A stretch of DNA of 64,000 bases from Bostrychus sinensis (GCA_020698575.1 CM036255.1:18342501-18406500), one strand, 5' to 3'. Positions 23,612 through 36,049 are shown, numbered from the stretch's first letter. The notes: generated from the letters alone by a model not told the origin. Numbers and translations are program-made.

Positions 23612-23980
23612 GATGGTGCCTTTGATGGAGAGATGTCTATCTGCACTTTAGATGTATCACTGCCACAGGAGTCTGCTAGTTAAAATAATGATCCAATCAT
23701 AGTTGGTCTGTTGATTAGGAATGGCCTAGATTTCAGTGAATAATCAGTGTGATTGGTTTTGCATGATAGGAGTGGAAAACCGCTGTGTGCTGATGTAGAA
23801 ACAAATGCAGTGAGTGGAGCTAACTAATTAGAAATGCTATTTTGAGAACAGCCCTAGCTACAGCACAGTTTGTGTTAATGTTTGTTTTTCCGCCTTTCTA
23901 GCTCTCAGAAAGCATTTTCTACATGACTAAATCCATGTGTGGGAGGAAAAGGCAGATTCAATGTAATATGACATGCAAAG

Positions 23981-23986
23981 AATAAA
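23981..23986 (+). terminator. Polyadenylation signal of the unnamed gene
   Basis: AATAAA follows the 23611 stop codon by 369 nt and is followed by a T-rich/GT-containing stretch (TTTTGTTGC). This would end the transcript near 24005 and supports a compact, perhaps intronless, unit from about 22640. Confidence 0.5.
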
Positions 23987-24009
23987 TTTTGTTGCAAAAT
24001 TGGCTTTGT

Positions 24010-25559
24010 TTTAGATTTTATACTCTAGTAGAATGTAACCTGGGTTGTATTTTAGTGATGTTGCAGACCTACATGTCTGTGCATGTTGTAATATAAAATA
24101 GTTCAGCTTCATTTATACATGAACATGAAACAAAACTATGAAATATGTCTGTTAGATGAGTTTTAAGTGCCTTAACTCTCTGTGCAGGAGAATGATTAGG
24201 TTTGAGCACAGTTTAAATATGACAGCTTTTTACAGAAAAGTAAAGTAAAAGAAATTAAGCTACCACATATAGTCTTAGAAAACAAATGTCATTCAGTAAC
24301 TGTACATTTACATTTAGATGATGATCAATTCAGTATTAGTTCTGCCTTACCACACAGAAGAATATTCCAGTGGTAGTAGACATGTTGTATCCAACATACA
24401 GTGTCTGCTATGATACTTAACCTGAACACCATGTTGTATTTAACGAGTTAGAGGATATTGTTTAATAAATCTACACACTTTTAGTTTATTATAAAAATGC
24501 AATCTTTTGATCAGATGAGCTCATTTAAGACGTAAAGGAGTAAAGAAGCATTTTCCAGTGCCTCTATACACTAATGTAATTATATTTTTAGATATATTAT
24601 CTATTATATTTTAAAGAGAGAATGAGGAAAATATGCTCTTTTAATGTTGTGGTGTTTTTAAATGAACAATGTTTGTTTAAAACTGTGTGTAAAAGGCTTT
24701 TTTACAGTTAAAAAAGTAACCAGTCAGCTCTAAGGAGTGTCTCACAAGAAGATGGTCTGTTTTATCCCCTGATAGTTGAGGAATTAGAAATTAAATTATT
24801 ACTAAATAAATTAGTGAACCACCCACATCATTTTGCAACTCGACTTTAATAAGCTAAGGAAATTATTACCCAAAATTTTGTTGTTACATACTTCTTTCTG
24901 GAATAACAGTCAGCATTTATTAGGTTTTTTGTAACAGTATTGCTTCTATTTCTGACAAAGTTTTAATGACTTTGTCTTTGGCCAACTATCCTAAAAATGC
25001 TCAACCTTCCCATCTGGCAGGAAGCACTAAGTCCTTATGACAGCATCAGCATCTGGCAACCCTCACAACATGAAGAGCAAAAAGTGTTTTTAATTTGCCT
25101 CCTAAAGTCGGACCATGTGAAGAGCCATGAGTTCTTCTTCCTGAGTTTAACCTGTATCAGGATGTTTGTAAATTCTGCTTGAAGGAACAGAGGTGGTTAT
25201 ATAATGAAGTCATGGGCTGCAAATCCCAGCAGAGGAAACACTTTTCAGTCACCAAATGACATTTTATGGTGTTTTTTAAGGTCTCAGAGCCAGACAGCAG
25301 CAGCACTCTGCATTTAACTGTACTGTTAGATTTTAGAAGTAGGCTACAATCCTACTAAATAAAAGCACTTTATAAAATCAGTCCTTTGTTTTTTGTTATG
25401 CATTTGTTAAGTTTGTCTGTTAGCTACATACCTCAAGAAGTAATGTTTGGATTTTTATACCATTTCTTGGAAAGCTCAGCAATGAACCAGTTGTTTTTAC
25501 TGTAGATATAGGATTTAAAAAAAAAAAAAAAATTTCATTGCAAGATATGCACAAAGATA
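24010..25559. other. Gene-free AT-rich stretch
   Basis: No coding, RNA or repeat feature was recognised apart from simple A/T-rich runs, such as the poly-A at 25518-25532. Short open frames lack any support. Confidence 0.4.
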
Positions 25560-25700
25560 CGTACTCCAGCCTAGGGGTTCAGTAAAGGAATAAATGCTTA
25601 GTTTTAGTAAATTCTTTATCATTGTGGCTTTGTGGCTCAATGGGTAGAGCCTTTACACCTGAAATAGAGTTAAGTTTGTTTTGGGTCTGAGCACTGTATG
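25560..25700 (+). mobile_element. SINE-like family fragment
   Basis: The segment reads AGGGGTTCAGTAAAGGAATA, then TTAGTTTTAGTAAATTCTTT, then GTGGCTCAATGGGTAGAGCC, close to the family consensus deduced from the other copies. The A-box-like TGGCTCAATGGG is well preserved. The B-box half is degraded. Confidence 0.55.
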
Positions 25701-26579
25701 TTTAGCATTACAACATGCTTCTAGTTTACTTGTTTCGAATGTTTACAGCAATTATACATCATAGTATTAATTGTTTTGGTCAGGGTTAGGGTTAGTAACA
25801 CTTATAGGTTTTCATTTTGATCTAAAACCAATTACTGTCACATGCCTAACCGAGATATACAGGACAGTAGTTTAGCCCTTGCTGCAAGCCTTTGTCTAGT
25901 TGTAAGTTGCTCACAATGGCAAAGGGGTCACATTGCTTGCCTCATGATGTATCGGGAGTTGTGTGCATTGGTGTGCATATTCTTTTGCAGCCAAGGACAA
26001 AGGACAGACTGATGGATGACTTCTGCATGGTGTTTGTGTAGATACACATGTTCAAATTTACTTACAGAGTCTGCAGAAATGTACCAGATAATGCCAGCTA
26101 TGGAAGACACCACTAGTCTGTGCTGACCTGCACATGTCATTTGAGACCTAGACAGAAGTACTGACTAAAACTACAACGCTAACATAGTGCACTGTTTTTG
26201 TATTAGACTTTCTCTGCAAAGTTTAGATAATCCATTAAGCCTGAAGCCACTGGATTTACCATGAAGCAAGATCTGCATTTTTCCCTTTCATCTTAGTGGC
26301 TCATTAATTAGAGGTTCTCATGACCTATATTAGCTCTATATTTGCTTCAAAGAATTCAAATATATATGTTTTTTGCGCACTTTGGTTAATTAGGACTGTG
26401 GAATAGATCAAGTTTGATTGGAATATGAAAAGCAATAAGTTAAATATTATAGTATAAGGTATTGATATGTCTATTTACTTGTCATCAATTTCTCGATTTA
26501 ATTTCTATTTTAAGGTCCCTTGTTATTAGCCTGGTGGAGACCAGGGTTTAAATACCAGAACACCACAACTCCAGTTACA

Positions 26580-26850
26580 GTTTGTGCCTTTCCCAAGCCC
26601 AGATAAATAAAGAGGGTTGCATCAGGAAGGGCATCTGACCTTAAAAACAAATCCAGTCTAGTGTAATAGTTTGAACCACTAAATGATCAGCTGAAGCGAC
26701 CTCCCATTGTCCAGGGACATGCATGTTTTAGGAGAATTGGTAACTCTAAATTGCCCTTAGTGGATGAATGTTAGAGAGGGATGTATTACTCCTAAAATTG
26801 TGGTGCTTGATGATTAGACAGCTGTCATATAGTGCTCACAATTAAAAATC
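26580..26850 (+). mobile_element. Interspersed repeat (AGGGCATC-type plus L2-like tail)
   Basis: The segment contains GAGGGTTGCATCAGGAAGGG, CATCTGACCTT and then ACTCTAAATTGCCCTTAG. These are blocks shared with 11078-11110 and, for the last, with 51480-51530. The arrangement matches a common fish SINE joined to an L2-like 3' region (assignment from memory). Confidence 0.55.
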
Positions 26851-27861
26851 CATAGAAAGGCAGAACAGCCGGCATGGAAATTTTGCTGCAAACTTTTACA
26901 CACATTTAATATGATATGTTATTCTGCTACTATTATTTCTAATTTATATTACAGAGCATGAGCAGCAAAAATGTGAACCATTCTTGACAGACCTGACTGT
27001 ACTAAAATACCACATGAATAAATAAATAAAATATTAAATGGTCATACAATTTTCCTCTCGAGTAAACAGCCTATTGGTTTCACGTCTATAAACATTCATG
27101 AATTTGAGACTTAAGTGGTCACATGGTACACCTGCACATTACACTGTATAAGAGAAAACAACATGCTTGACAGGATGCCTATAGGTGGACAGGTTATGTT
27201 ACTGTGCGTGCGTGTCTGTACATGTAAATCAGTGCCCTAACTGGCCTGTGTTCCTCTGCATCCATGTTGTATGCAGCGGGGAGTTGTTTAGACACGTCCA
27301 CATCTGCCCCACTGTGCTCATTTCGCATGCCTCAGTGAACAGTGAATAGTTCAAAGTACATTATTATAAGCACCGCCCCAGGGAGACTCAAGCAACACAA
27401 CAGCAACTGCACATCCAAAAAAATCCAAGCGTGTCAGAAGAAAACAGTACCACATTTGTTGCTATGCATTTGCACAAAACTCCCCTGCCAGTATATAAAA
27501 TTAAATTCTTATTAAGTGTCAAAGTGGAGCTCACTGTTTGAAGATACAGCATGATACAAAAGCAAGTATAAAATGTGCTGTTTGTTGCATTAGTAAGCTT
27601 AAGCAGAAAGTTAACTTAGTATAGATCCAGTGACATTTTCTGTACTATAAATTTTTAAAAAGGGTTGAAAATGAAAAGCTAAAATGTTTGTGTTTGTCAA
27701 AGTCCAATCATTGACTGAGGCCAAATGAACCACGGAGAAAATCAAAGCTGTGAAACTGTAGCCTTTCTGCTTCAAAGGTTTCTTGAAATAAATTATTCAT
27801 CAAAATGTTTTAATACAGAACTGCCGATCAAAACAAGTTGATAATGATTTTACAAGCTGAC

Positions 27862-28046
27862 AGAGGTGGAAAGTAGCTAGATACTTACAGATACTTATAT
27901 TTCTGTAAGAATGTACCTCGTAATTACATTTTCTGAAGCATATATATGTTGTACTGGAATTTTGGAGGAAATGTTTACTTCAAATAATTTCTCAAAATGA
28001 GTAGAAGTATTTTGTGTGGCATTTAGTAGCAGGTTTGAAAGTGTAA

Positions 28047-28102
<56 letters not shown>

Positions 28103-28310
28103 ATGATAGCCACAGCAGTGATAGTAGTGTTACTTGCAGATGTAGAAGTCGAAGTAGTGGTGTTTGGAGTAGTAGTAGCAGTAGTAGTACTCTGTAAGAG
28201 CAAGTAGTGGTAGCAACAGCAGTAATAGTAGTAGTAGAAACAGGAGTACTAGTAGCTGTAGAAGTACTTGTTGCTAAATAAAATAAATTGGACTGAATTG
28301 ACAGTACTTT
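27862..28310. mobile_element. CAGAGGTGG-type MITE with expanded trinucleotide core
   Basis: The left end CAGAGGTGGAAAGTAGCTAG matches the family terminus. The centre is a long (AGT)n tract followed by degenerate AGT/AGC units to about 28265. The right inverted end is not clear, so the boundary is approximate. The (AGT)n core makes long spurious Val- or Thr-rich open frames on both strands. Confidence 0.6.
28047..28102. repeat. (AGT)n microsatellite
   Basis: About 18 perfect trinucleotide units lie inside the MITE at 27862-28310. Imperfect AGT/AGC units continue to the right up to about 28430. Confidence 0.9.
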
Positions 28311-28512
28311 TTAAAAATCAATTTCTTTACCTAGTTAATTTATTTGTCCAGAGACTTAGGAGGAGTATTGTTAGCAGCAGTAGTAGAAGCAGTAATAACA
28401 GAAGTGTGAAAAGTAGGTAATAGGAGTACCAGGGTAGTAGTTGTTTTTGCTAGGGTGATTTAATTAATTTGACTGCCCTAAAATGTCACTTGAACATTTA
28501 TTTTTCCCACAG

Positions 28513-28569
28513 CTTAAGCGCACTGTTCCTGCTGATGCAGACTCTAAGGAGGCCTGGCTCGTCACCCAG
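28513..28569 (+). other. Candidate 57-bp internal exon
   Basis: A strong acceptor, TTTATTTTTCCCACAG, is followed by 57 bp open in phase 0 (LKRTVPADADSKEAWLVTQ) and a donor CAG|GTGTGC. The length is a multiple of three. No homologue is recognised and no partner exon was found, so this may be chance. Confidence 0.2.
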
Positions 28570-29534
28570 GTGTGCTGCCCAAAATGTCTCCTGCTCCTTT
28601 CATTGTCTGAGAAACGCCTGTGTACCACCAGAATGAATGACCTGTCACCATTTCAGGTAGGATACTGTCAGCTAAGCACTACGCACAAAACTGAGAATCT
28701 CAAGAGGCGGGCAGATCTATCCATATTTAGTCAAGCTCCCAGTGGGTTCCTGTCTCCATGCCATACATTTAAATCCTACACACGGCTGTTAATTGGAAAA
28801 AAAAACTTTCCAAAAAAAATCGGTTGTGAACTAAAGATAAATTTAACCATGTCTGCAGAAATAAGACATTTACTTTGCTGACTTTGCACAATAGCATGTG
28901 ACAGCTTTTATAAACGTTATGAGAAATCGCCAGTAGATAACATAGTTTATCTCTAAAGGCAGTAATAGTCCGAGCCCAGAGGCAGTGGGAAATTTCGTTT
29001 TCAAATGTGTATCAAGATGTCACAAAGTTGTCCTCAGAAGTTTTCTTCTTCTACATCTCCCTGTGTTTTGTACGCTTCTCATCTGTCAGTGTGTAACTTC
29101 AATCAGACTAATCATTTCCCCAGTTAATTACCTCTGTGTCCCGCAGAGCTGTCGCGTCTCACGCTGACAAACTCAGAATTACAATCTGAAGTGTGCTACA
29201 CCTGTAGGAAATGTAGCAGATGTATTATGTACACAGCTGTATGGAAATTACCTGGAGTGTAGAGATAGGGTTTTCTTTGAATTGCAATGTTTTGGGGGAG
29301 AGTAAATGTGTTAAAGGCACTCTAGTAACTTCTGCACCTGATGAAGGATTCTTGTAACTACACTGCATGTGATGGGATGGATATGTTCCAGCGGCATTCA
29401 TATGTGTCAGATGTGTGAACTGTTGTGGTGAGAAATTTCACAGTAATTTGCCCAGTAGCTTTTTTATTTCAGAAAGCCACCAGAGTGACTTGATGCTGCG
29501 TATTTTTGTGTATAAAGTTGAAAAACAATGATTA

Positions 29535-30110
29535 TTTTTTATTATTAACCTTTATTTAAACAGGTAAAGACCCATTGAGATCAAGATCTCGTTTACAAGG
29601 GTGACCTGGCCAAGAGGTCAACAGCACATGTCGAGAGCAGAAATAACAATAAACATCAAATGTAAAGTGCAGTAGTTGTAAAAGGTATGGCATTTAAGTG
29701 CAATGATATTTGAAGGTGCAAAAAAAATTATAAGGTGCAAGTAGTTTGGATTATAAGGTGCACTTATTCACAGTAGAAAATTCAAAACACAGGCACAGGA
29801 TTTAAAGACGCTTGTTTCCTATTACATAAAAAGGAACGAAAAGTTTTAAATGAGACAAGTTCAGATATTTTTAGTTAATTTGAGAGAGTATTCCAAGCAG
29901 AAGGAGCAGAAAAGCTAATGGCCTGTTTCCCAACTCAGTCCGAACACGAGGATCTTGCAAGTGAAAAATGTCACTAGAACACATAGGCAAAATGACTGGC
30001 AGACCTTTGGAGAAGTGTACGAAGATAAGCTGGAGCCAAGCCGAGGGGTGCTTTGTAAACCAGTAGCATCCAATAAATGTAAGAATCCATAGGATATTTA
30101 ATTACATTAC
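29535..30110 (+). mobile_element. Interspersed repeat, family not assigned
   Basis: The start reads TTATTATTAACCTTTATTTA, then AGACCCATTGAGATCAAGAT and CTGGCCAAGAGG. Further on come CTTTGGAGAAGTGTACGAAG and GCCGAGGGGTGCTTTGTAAA. These look like phrases I have seen repeatedly in fish genomes, consistent with a decayed retroelement. No intact reading frame remains. A short internal duplication of ATTATAAGGTGCA lies near 29728 and 29750. Confidence 0.45.
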
Positions 30111-30854
30111 CTTCCAACTGTAGTGGAGACAGAGAAATGCTGCTGGTGGTGGTGGTATAACTATTCTTGTATTCTAGTCCATGTTTTTTACCCAGACCCA
30201 GGCAAATGATAATTCCCTATTATCTGTACGATTTATGTAACAAAATCTCTGCTCCAAATATGGGCTGCTTATAAATATTAATCCTGGTAAATGGAGTGTG
30301 GCGAGAATGTGTTTCCATGCATGTACATCTCTGTGGTCTAATTATAAACATGACCTACATAACCTCTGTACGAGAAGATTTAGTCAAGCACCAGTGCAAC
30401 TAATAAGCATATTGTAGGTTAATAATGGTATAAATTGATTAATATTATATTTATGTACTGCACTCACTGTGATTGCTTATAAATAACTAACAATGATTTG
30501 AAAACATGCATGGGTGTAGTCATTTTACAGCAGTATTATTTTAATCCACTGTGTAGACAGAAATCCTTTTAAAGCGCCTTTCTATGGCTGTTTGTTGCTG
30601 CACAAAGTGGTTAAATCTGAAGTGTGGACTTTTTTTTTTTTAAATAATGAACCATACAAACTGTCAAAGTAGAACACACAAAATCTCGGAAAATGAAAAT
30701 GTGCTGGAGGTCATAGTCCCAATGGGAGCAATGTGCATGTATTTTAGACAATGCCCTATTCACCACAGAATAGAAAATTAGACTGTGCAGAATTGTTATG
30801 TAAAAAACACAATCATAAGTGTTTTTTGCACACAATAAATCTTTTGCCATTTTA

Positions 30855-31240
30855 CAGAGGTAGAAAGCAGCTGGATTCTGTTATTCAAGTACATTTTGTG
30901 AAAGTTCTGTACTGACTGCCTTTGCTAAAACATAGTTGTACTTGTGTTTTTTTAATTTATTTTATTTTTTATTGATTTATTTTTGTGTTGTGTGGGTGGC
31001 ACGCTTACCTTAGAAAGGTCCTTGGCTTAACCCTAGTTTGGTAGTAGTAGTAATTTTTGTAGTTGTAGTATAAGTATTAAATATTATTAGTATAAGTTCT
31101 AGTATTAATTGTTGTAGTAGCGGTAGTTGCTGAGAAGTTGTATTTGAATAAATTTAGCATTTGGTTCTTTTTACTTTAATAGCAGTAATTTAACTTTTAC
31201 TTCTACTTGAGTAAAATGAAGTAACTAATTTGTAGTCCAC
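30855..31240. mobile_element. CAGAGGTGG-type MITE
   Basis: The left end CAGAGGTAGAAAGCAGCTGG and the right end AGTAACTAATTTGTAGTCCACCTC (complement GAGGTGGAC) are inverted, with a GTAGTAGTAG core near 31040-31130. It is the same family as 4368-4793. The target duplication is not recognisable. Confidence 0.6.
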
Positions 31241-31429
31241 CTCGTCAGTAAACAACACTCATGTTAGACACTTTCCTCTTTTAGCCTCTTAGCTGACACT
31301 GCTCTAAACCATGATAGTGTGATAGGTATCAGGTCAGCCGTCTGCCCCTGGCGCTGTCACATCTCATCACTTCATTTAAGGACTCACCCTCAGAGCCGTT
31401 AGTCACAGACTAAACATACTTTTACTTAA

Positions 31430-31615
31430 CTCTCTAAATTAGTAAGTGCTGGTTATTTGACCTTGCTATGAAGTGTATTGTAAAATTAGTGACAGTAATA
31501 TTGGTAGCAGTAGCAGTACTGGTAGCAAGTTCTTTCACTTCAACTTGAGTATTATTGTTTAGAACTAACAGTCTTTTTACTTGACAACAGATTTGTAGTA
31601 CTTCTTTAAATCTCA
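31430..31615. mobile_element. Fragment of the CAGAGGTGG-type MITE
   Basis: The AGTAATATTGGTAGCAGTAG core and the TTCACTTCAACTTGAGTATT arm match the family interior. The termini are missing. Confidence 0.4.
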
Positions 31616-32313
31616 TTACGTTAGCACAGAGAAGCTATATCCTTGCTTTAACACTGGTGTGTAGGTGCCACTGAGAATCCCTCCCCTGCAGTGCAACAAC
31701 CTATCACTGTCATATCAGTCCTGTCCCATCACACCCCCTCAAGCTGCGTCCCATCACACCCCCTGAGTGCTCCCTGGTCCGCTGTCTGTCCTGTTTCTGC
31801 TGCCTCTCTCTTCCACAGTCTCCTCTGTCACTGTAGGATAAGAGGGATCTTGTGTTGGCTGATGGGCAAATGGAAAAGATGACTAGCCACAGTCTAGATA
31901 GGCACAAAACTCAGCCAGTGCTTTCTCCTCGCCTCAGGACAGACAGACAAAGAGTGTTCATGAGTGGAAAGGCATCGGGGAGAAATAGAGCAGTAAGTAG
32001 GAACAATGTGATGGGGAAAGCGCACAGCCTCCAGAAGCTAAAGCAGATAATCTTGGTGTAAGAGTCGATAGTGTTAAAAAGTAAAATGTATATTTGCTTT
32101 TTTACTTATTTCAATTATAATTTTCTAAATAGTTTTAAATGATTATATTAATATTCATATCTACACACAGTGCCCTCATGGAGAGTGGTAGAGGTGTTAT
32201 AATCATTATAATTAGGCAGAGATAAATATTTATTCAAATAATTATGAAATATTATGTTCATCAGTTAAATATTAGAAGTGACTCTTTGAAAAATTGTTTG
32301 TCCTAAAGTCTTA

Positions 32314-32354
32314 CAAAGATGCCATTAGATGAAACAGATCTAATGGCATCTTTG
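32314..32354. other. Perfect 17-bp inverted repeat with 7-nt loop
   Basis: CAAAGATGCCATTAGAT (32314-32330) and ATCTAATGGCATCTTTG (32338-32354) are exact complements around the loop GAAACAG. In RNA this would be a stable short hairpin. It is not part of any repeat family I identified in the window. It is shorter than a typical pre-miRNA. Confidence 0.6.
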
Positions 32355-32432
32355 CTGTAATAGAGAAAACATCAAGAAGAGAAACATGGTGTAGTAGAGA
32401 AACATCAAAAGTATTAAGATTATTATTAAGGT

Positions 32433-32598
32433 TATGTTTTTGCTGTATTGGTTTGTTTGTTTGTTAGAAAGATAACTTAAAAAGTATAGTCAGATTCAAG
32501 AAAGGTCAGTAATGGGCAAAGCTAAATTTGTTTTTGGTTAGGGCCAGAAATAATAACTCCAGCCCCAGGGTCCCAGTAAAGGAACTAGTGACTAAAGG

Positions 32599-32634
<36 letters not shown>

Positions 32635-32774
32635 AATTAGCAATATAAGGGATTTTTGGCTTGAGGGACAGAGCATTTACCCCTGAACAAGAAAATCCCT
32701 GGTTTAAGTCCAAGTTTGCACATTGTATCTTTATCATTGCGAGTTAGGGCCTGTTCTTTGGTGGGAGTCTGTGC
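32433..32774 (+). mobile_element. SINE-like family, near full-length copy
   Basis: Landmarks in order: TTGGTTTGTTTGTTTGTTAG, AGATAACTTAAAAAGTATAG, GTCAGTAATGGGCAAAGC, CCCCAGGGTCCCAGTAAAGG, a 30-T run, then the tRNA-like part with TGGCTTGAGGGACAGAGCAT and CCCTGGTTTAAGTCC, then TATCTTTATCATTGCGAG and GGTGGGAGTCTGTGC. The A-box-like and B-box-like segments are spaced as in a tRNA. Confidence 0.65.
32602..32631 (+). repeat. Poly-T tract (30 nt)
   Basis: Thirty consecutive T residues interrupt the SINE-like copy at 32433-32774, where other copies have TTAGTTTTAGTAAATTATT. It is either a local expansion or the tail of a small insertion. Confidence 0.9.
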
Positions 32775-33424
32775 TTTTTTTATTTATTTTTTTTATTTTA
32801 ATATATATTACCTTCAGATGTTTTCTCCCGCAAATGAAATGAATCAGTTTTTAATAAGTCAAATACTAATAATTCTTCATAAACCCTAAACTAAATAATG
32901 TTCCAAGACTATGGGGCCCATCAGAAGTATGATAAATCAATATTTACGTAGAAACCTGAACACTCTGAATATGAAGGGCCTCTGTGTGCTGTGTGCTGCT
33001 GATGATCTGGCCCTGGTCCAGCCTGGCTCAGATCCACACGGCAGCTGCCAGCGCTGCTTCCCAAAGGCCTGCGTGATATCAAATCTACGTGCACTTCAAA
33101 TCTGCATCAGGCCACGTATCAATCTTCTCTCATTGTGTAAAAATCCCCAAGCACTGGTCCCATATGGACAGCGATTGTTGTGCGTATCAGTGCTGCAAAT
33201 GATAGTGGAAAAGCCGAACTAATTCCAGAACAATTAGTGAATGAATTAGATAATTATGGTTTGTGAGATTCAGAATGACAGCTTCATAACTGACAGTGTT
33301 CAGATACAGCCGGACGATATATACATGCATGTGTCAGAGATAAAAATATATACAACAAAATAAATACGTCACTTTACATTAAAAAACAGATTTAAATCAA
33401 ATATTGTGTTGATTACATCAGCCA

Positions 33425-34090
33425 GTAAAGTTGGGGTTTCTTCGGCATTAGTTGGTTGGTTTGTTTGTTAGATTATTGGCAAAATAAATCAAAAACAATA
33501 CAAGGCCAAGACCTTCAGGGTTCAAGATTTGAGACAAAGACTGAGACAAAGACTGAGGCAAACCGAGGCGAAGCCCTGTGAATTAACACTAAATCAAAAG
33601 GAGAAGTAAAAAAAAAAAAAAAAGTGGTTCAAATCTCTAAATGATTATTTTATTGATTGAATGCAACAGACTCCACAAACAGAGACAGATCATGTTACTG
33701 GTTCTTCAAATGCAGACAAAGAATTACTCCAAAATTATGAAGAATAGTATTTTTTTTTATCTCTGACCAAGTAAAATTGGATTCAAGACCAAGGGCAAGT
33801 CCGAGTAAAACTGCAGCCGAGACCGAGACAAGACCAAGACAGGAAAAGAAAAAAAATGGCCTCAAGACCAAGATCGGTCTCAGGTACCACAACACCACTC
33901 CCTTGCATTATCATTCACCTCTAGCTTGGACCTCTTTTTCAAGAAGCCCCCACAGCCCACAACACTGTGAAGCTCTGGGAACCCCTAGTGGGGGTCCCAA
34001 CCCCCAGGTTGGGAATCACTGAACTAGAATATCCCCAGGTCAAGTCAAGGTGTATCTTTACCATTGCTCTCTCTGAATGCTTCTGTTGTA
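33425..34090 (+). mobile_element. SINE-like copy split by other repeats
   Basis: The 5' landmark GTTGGTTGGTTTGTTTGTTA lies at about 33450. The 3' half resumes at 34021 with GAACTAGAATATCCCCAGGT and TATCTTTACCATTG. In between are a GAGAC/AAGACC-rich repeat (33505-33890) and a hAT-type terminus ending CCCAGGTTGGGAATCACTG at 34020. This indicates at least two later insertions into an older copy. Confidence 0.5.
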
Positions 34091-35309
34091 AACAGACTTT
34101 ATCATAGCAACACTAATTAGAAGTAAGTGATGTTGCTTCCTTTTTGCTCTTACCTAGACTATACTTTGCAAACTAACTTATGTATAGCATACATTTTACC
34201 TCTATCTGATATTTTCTTTGTGTGAAAGTCTTAAAACGTTTTTAATGCCTATTTTATTAATATAATACTGGAAGGATAGCTGTTTTTAGTTTGTGCAGTA
34301 TACTTGGCATTGGCCCACAACGCAGCACACTCAGACCTGAGCCGAGTCTTCTCCGACAGATGTGGGCTACGCTTCACTTTGGATCTGAGTCACTGAGTCA
34401 GGAAGATGTTTCTGGGTCAATGAAACAGACAAGCAGCCTTTACTGTAGCCTCCTCTACTCTCTGTTGTGTGTTATTAAGATCCACACACAGCTCACTGGA
34501 CAGAATCAGTGTCATGTTTTATTTATGAGCAAACTAACGTGGTAGTAGTAAAACTTTAATTTTAGACACGACACATTCACTATGAAGTCTATTTTTAGCC
34601 TGCAGCTTAAAAGAAAAATAAATAAGGTCATGCTTGCATTTTACTCACATCAATAGAGCCTTTATGAATTTTTGCTACACAAGATCATTGATCACTGAGT
34701 TATGTTTAACTGTTCTGACTCAGCATAAGGAATATAAGTGAGATTTACATAGAGTTTGTGAATGGCATTAGACTTGCACTGAAAGAAAAAGTTGCATACA
34801 TTGAGCAAAACTACATTCATTATTTTATCTGACTTAATCAAGTATCAAGCCATTGTAGTCTTTGTACCAGTCCCAAGCCCAGACAAATGGAGATGGTTGG
34901 GTCAGTCACTAAAAGAACTAAAGTAGCCTGCAGCAAACACACATGGAACTATGATCGCTCAGTGCCTTATATTTTTAAGATGAGATTTGCGAATATGAGT
35001 ATGTTCTTAAAGTTACTTCAAGGTACCTAGTAGGGGGATCACCTTCTTTTTGTAAAAGAGTGGGCTCATTTTGAGATAAAAAGTCTGAAATCTTAAAATC
35101 AGTGATATAGCAGCATACAAGTGAGAGTGAGAACGTGAGAGGAACTATTCTGAAGCTCTACTGCCCTCATCAGGGATTTGGAGCTGCTTGCTAAATTCTT
35201 CATGCACTACAAATGTTAGCATATGGGTGCTACAGAAAAACATTCTTTCAGCTTTTATTTATTTTTTTGATATAAAAATATAATTAGATACTAAAAAATA
35301 TAAGACACT
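34091..35309. other. No gene recognised
   Basis: The stretch is AT-rich with a GC-richer patch at 34290-34520. A short TCCCAAGCCCAGACAAATGG block near 34868 belongs to the AGGGCATC-type repeat. Nothing else was supported. Confidence 0.4.
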
Positions 35310-35830
35310 ACATTACATTGTTTGTTTGTGTTTTTATTTTGAACATACAGATAAACATAAATAGACGTAGACAAGACATAAAGCACCTAAAGAAAACCAA
35401 CACTGAATATTAGTACATATTATTACATATGTTATTACATACATATAAATACATGTTCGAAAAGGAGTGGCTGGAAGTATAAACTTATTTAGTCCCACCT
35501 CTTTTAACAATTCAGCATAAATGACATTGTGTTTACATCCCATTCCCTGAGTAAATGTATTCTACTGAACCATCCAACATGCACTGCATTATTTACAATA
35601 TACCTGTACTCATAAACTTTTTCAATACCATTATACAACATTATTTCATATTGTTTACATATTTTCAATAGTCTTATGTCACATGAAGATAGTTTATTTA
35701 TATTTCCTTTTAAATTGTTTTATATTTACACACTCTTTCAATTCCACAGACAACCTGTTCCACAGTCTGATTCCACATGAGACAGAAAAACTTTTCCTTG
35801 TTGTCCCCATGCCCACAGACTTAAAATTCA
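35310..35830 (-). mobile_element. Interspersed repeat, LINE-tail-like
   Basis: Phrases include TTTTTATTTTGAACATACAG, AAAGGAGTGGCTGGAAGTAT, AAACTTATTTAGTCCCACCT and ACAACCTGTTCCACAGTCTG. They resemble a frequent fish non-LTR element tail (from memory). The orientation is inferred from the T-rich left end. No intact frame is present. Confidence 0.45.
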
Positions 35831-36035
35831 TACATACAGTCATACATTAACCATTATAATGACAGATAAGCTATACCAAATTTTTCACAGCCATATTGCT
35901 TTGATTCTAGTCATCATGTGCATACAAAGTCAGTTAATGACAGTCAGTTTGGTTGCTGTTTTCTCAAAGGCTTCACCAATAAATTTCACTAAGCTCACAG
36001 ACAATATTACATCATAAATCCTTTTACACGTTACA

Positions 36036-36049
36036 CCACTAGATGGCGA
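36036..36049 (+). promoter_or_regulatory. CTCF-like core (one mismatch)
   Basis: CCACTAGATGGCGA matches CCASYAGRKGGCRS except at the last base. The first 12 bases are identical to the site at 2207. It lies in the gene-poor right half, in plus orientation. Confidence 0.4.

Noticed and set aside
27895..28207. Thr-rich (minus) and Val-rich (plus) frames
   Set aside because: These are translation of the (AGT)n core of a MITE, with no splice or codon evidence.
28483..28881. 132-codon plus-strand frame
   Set aside because: Beyond the possible 57-bp exon at its start it shows no conserved-looking sequence and runs through A-rich sequence.
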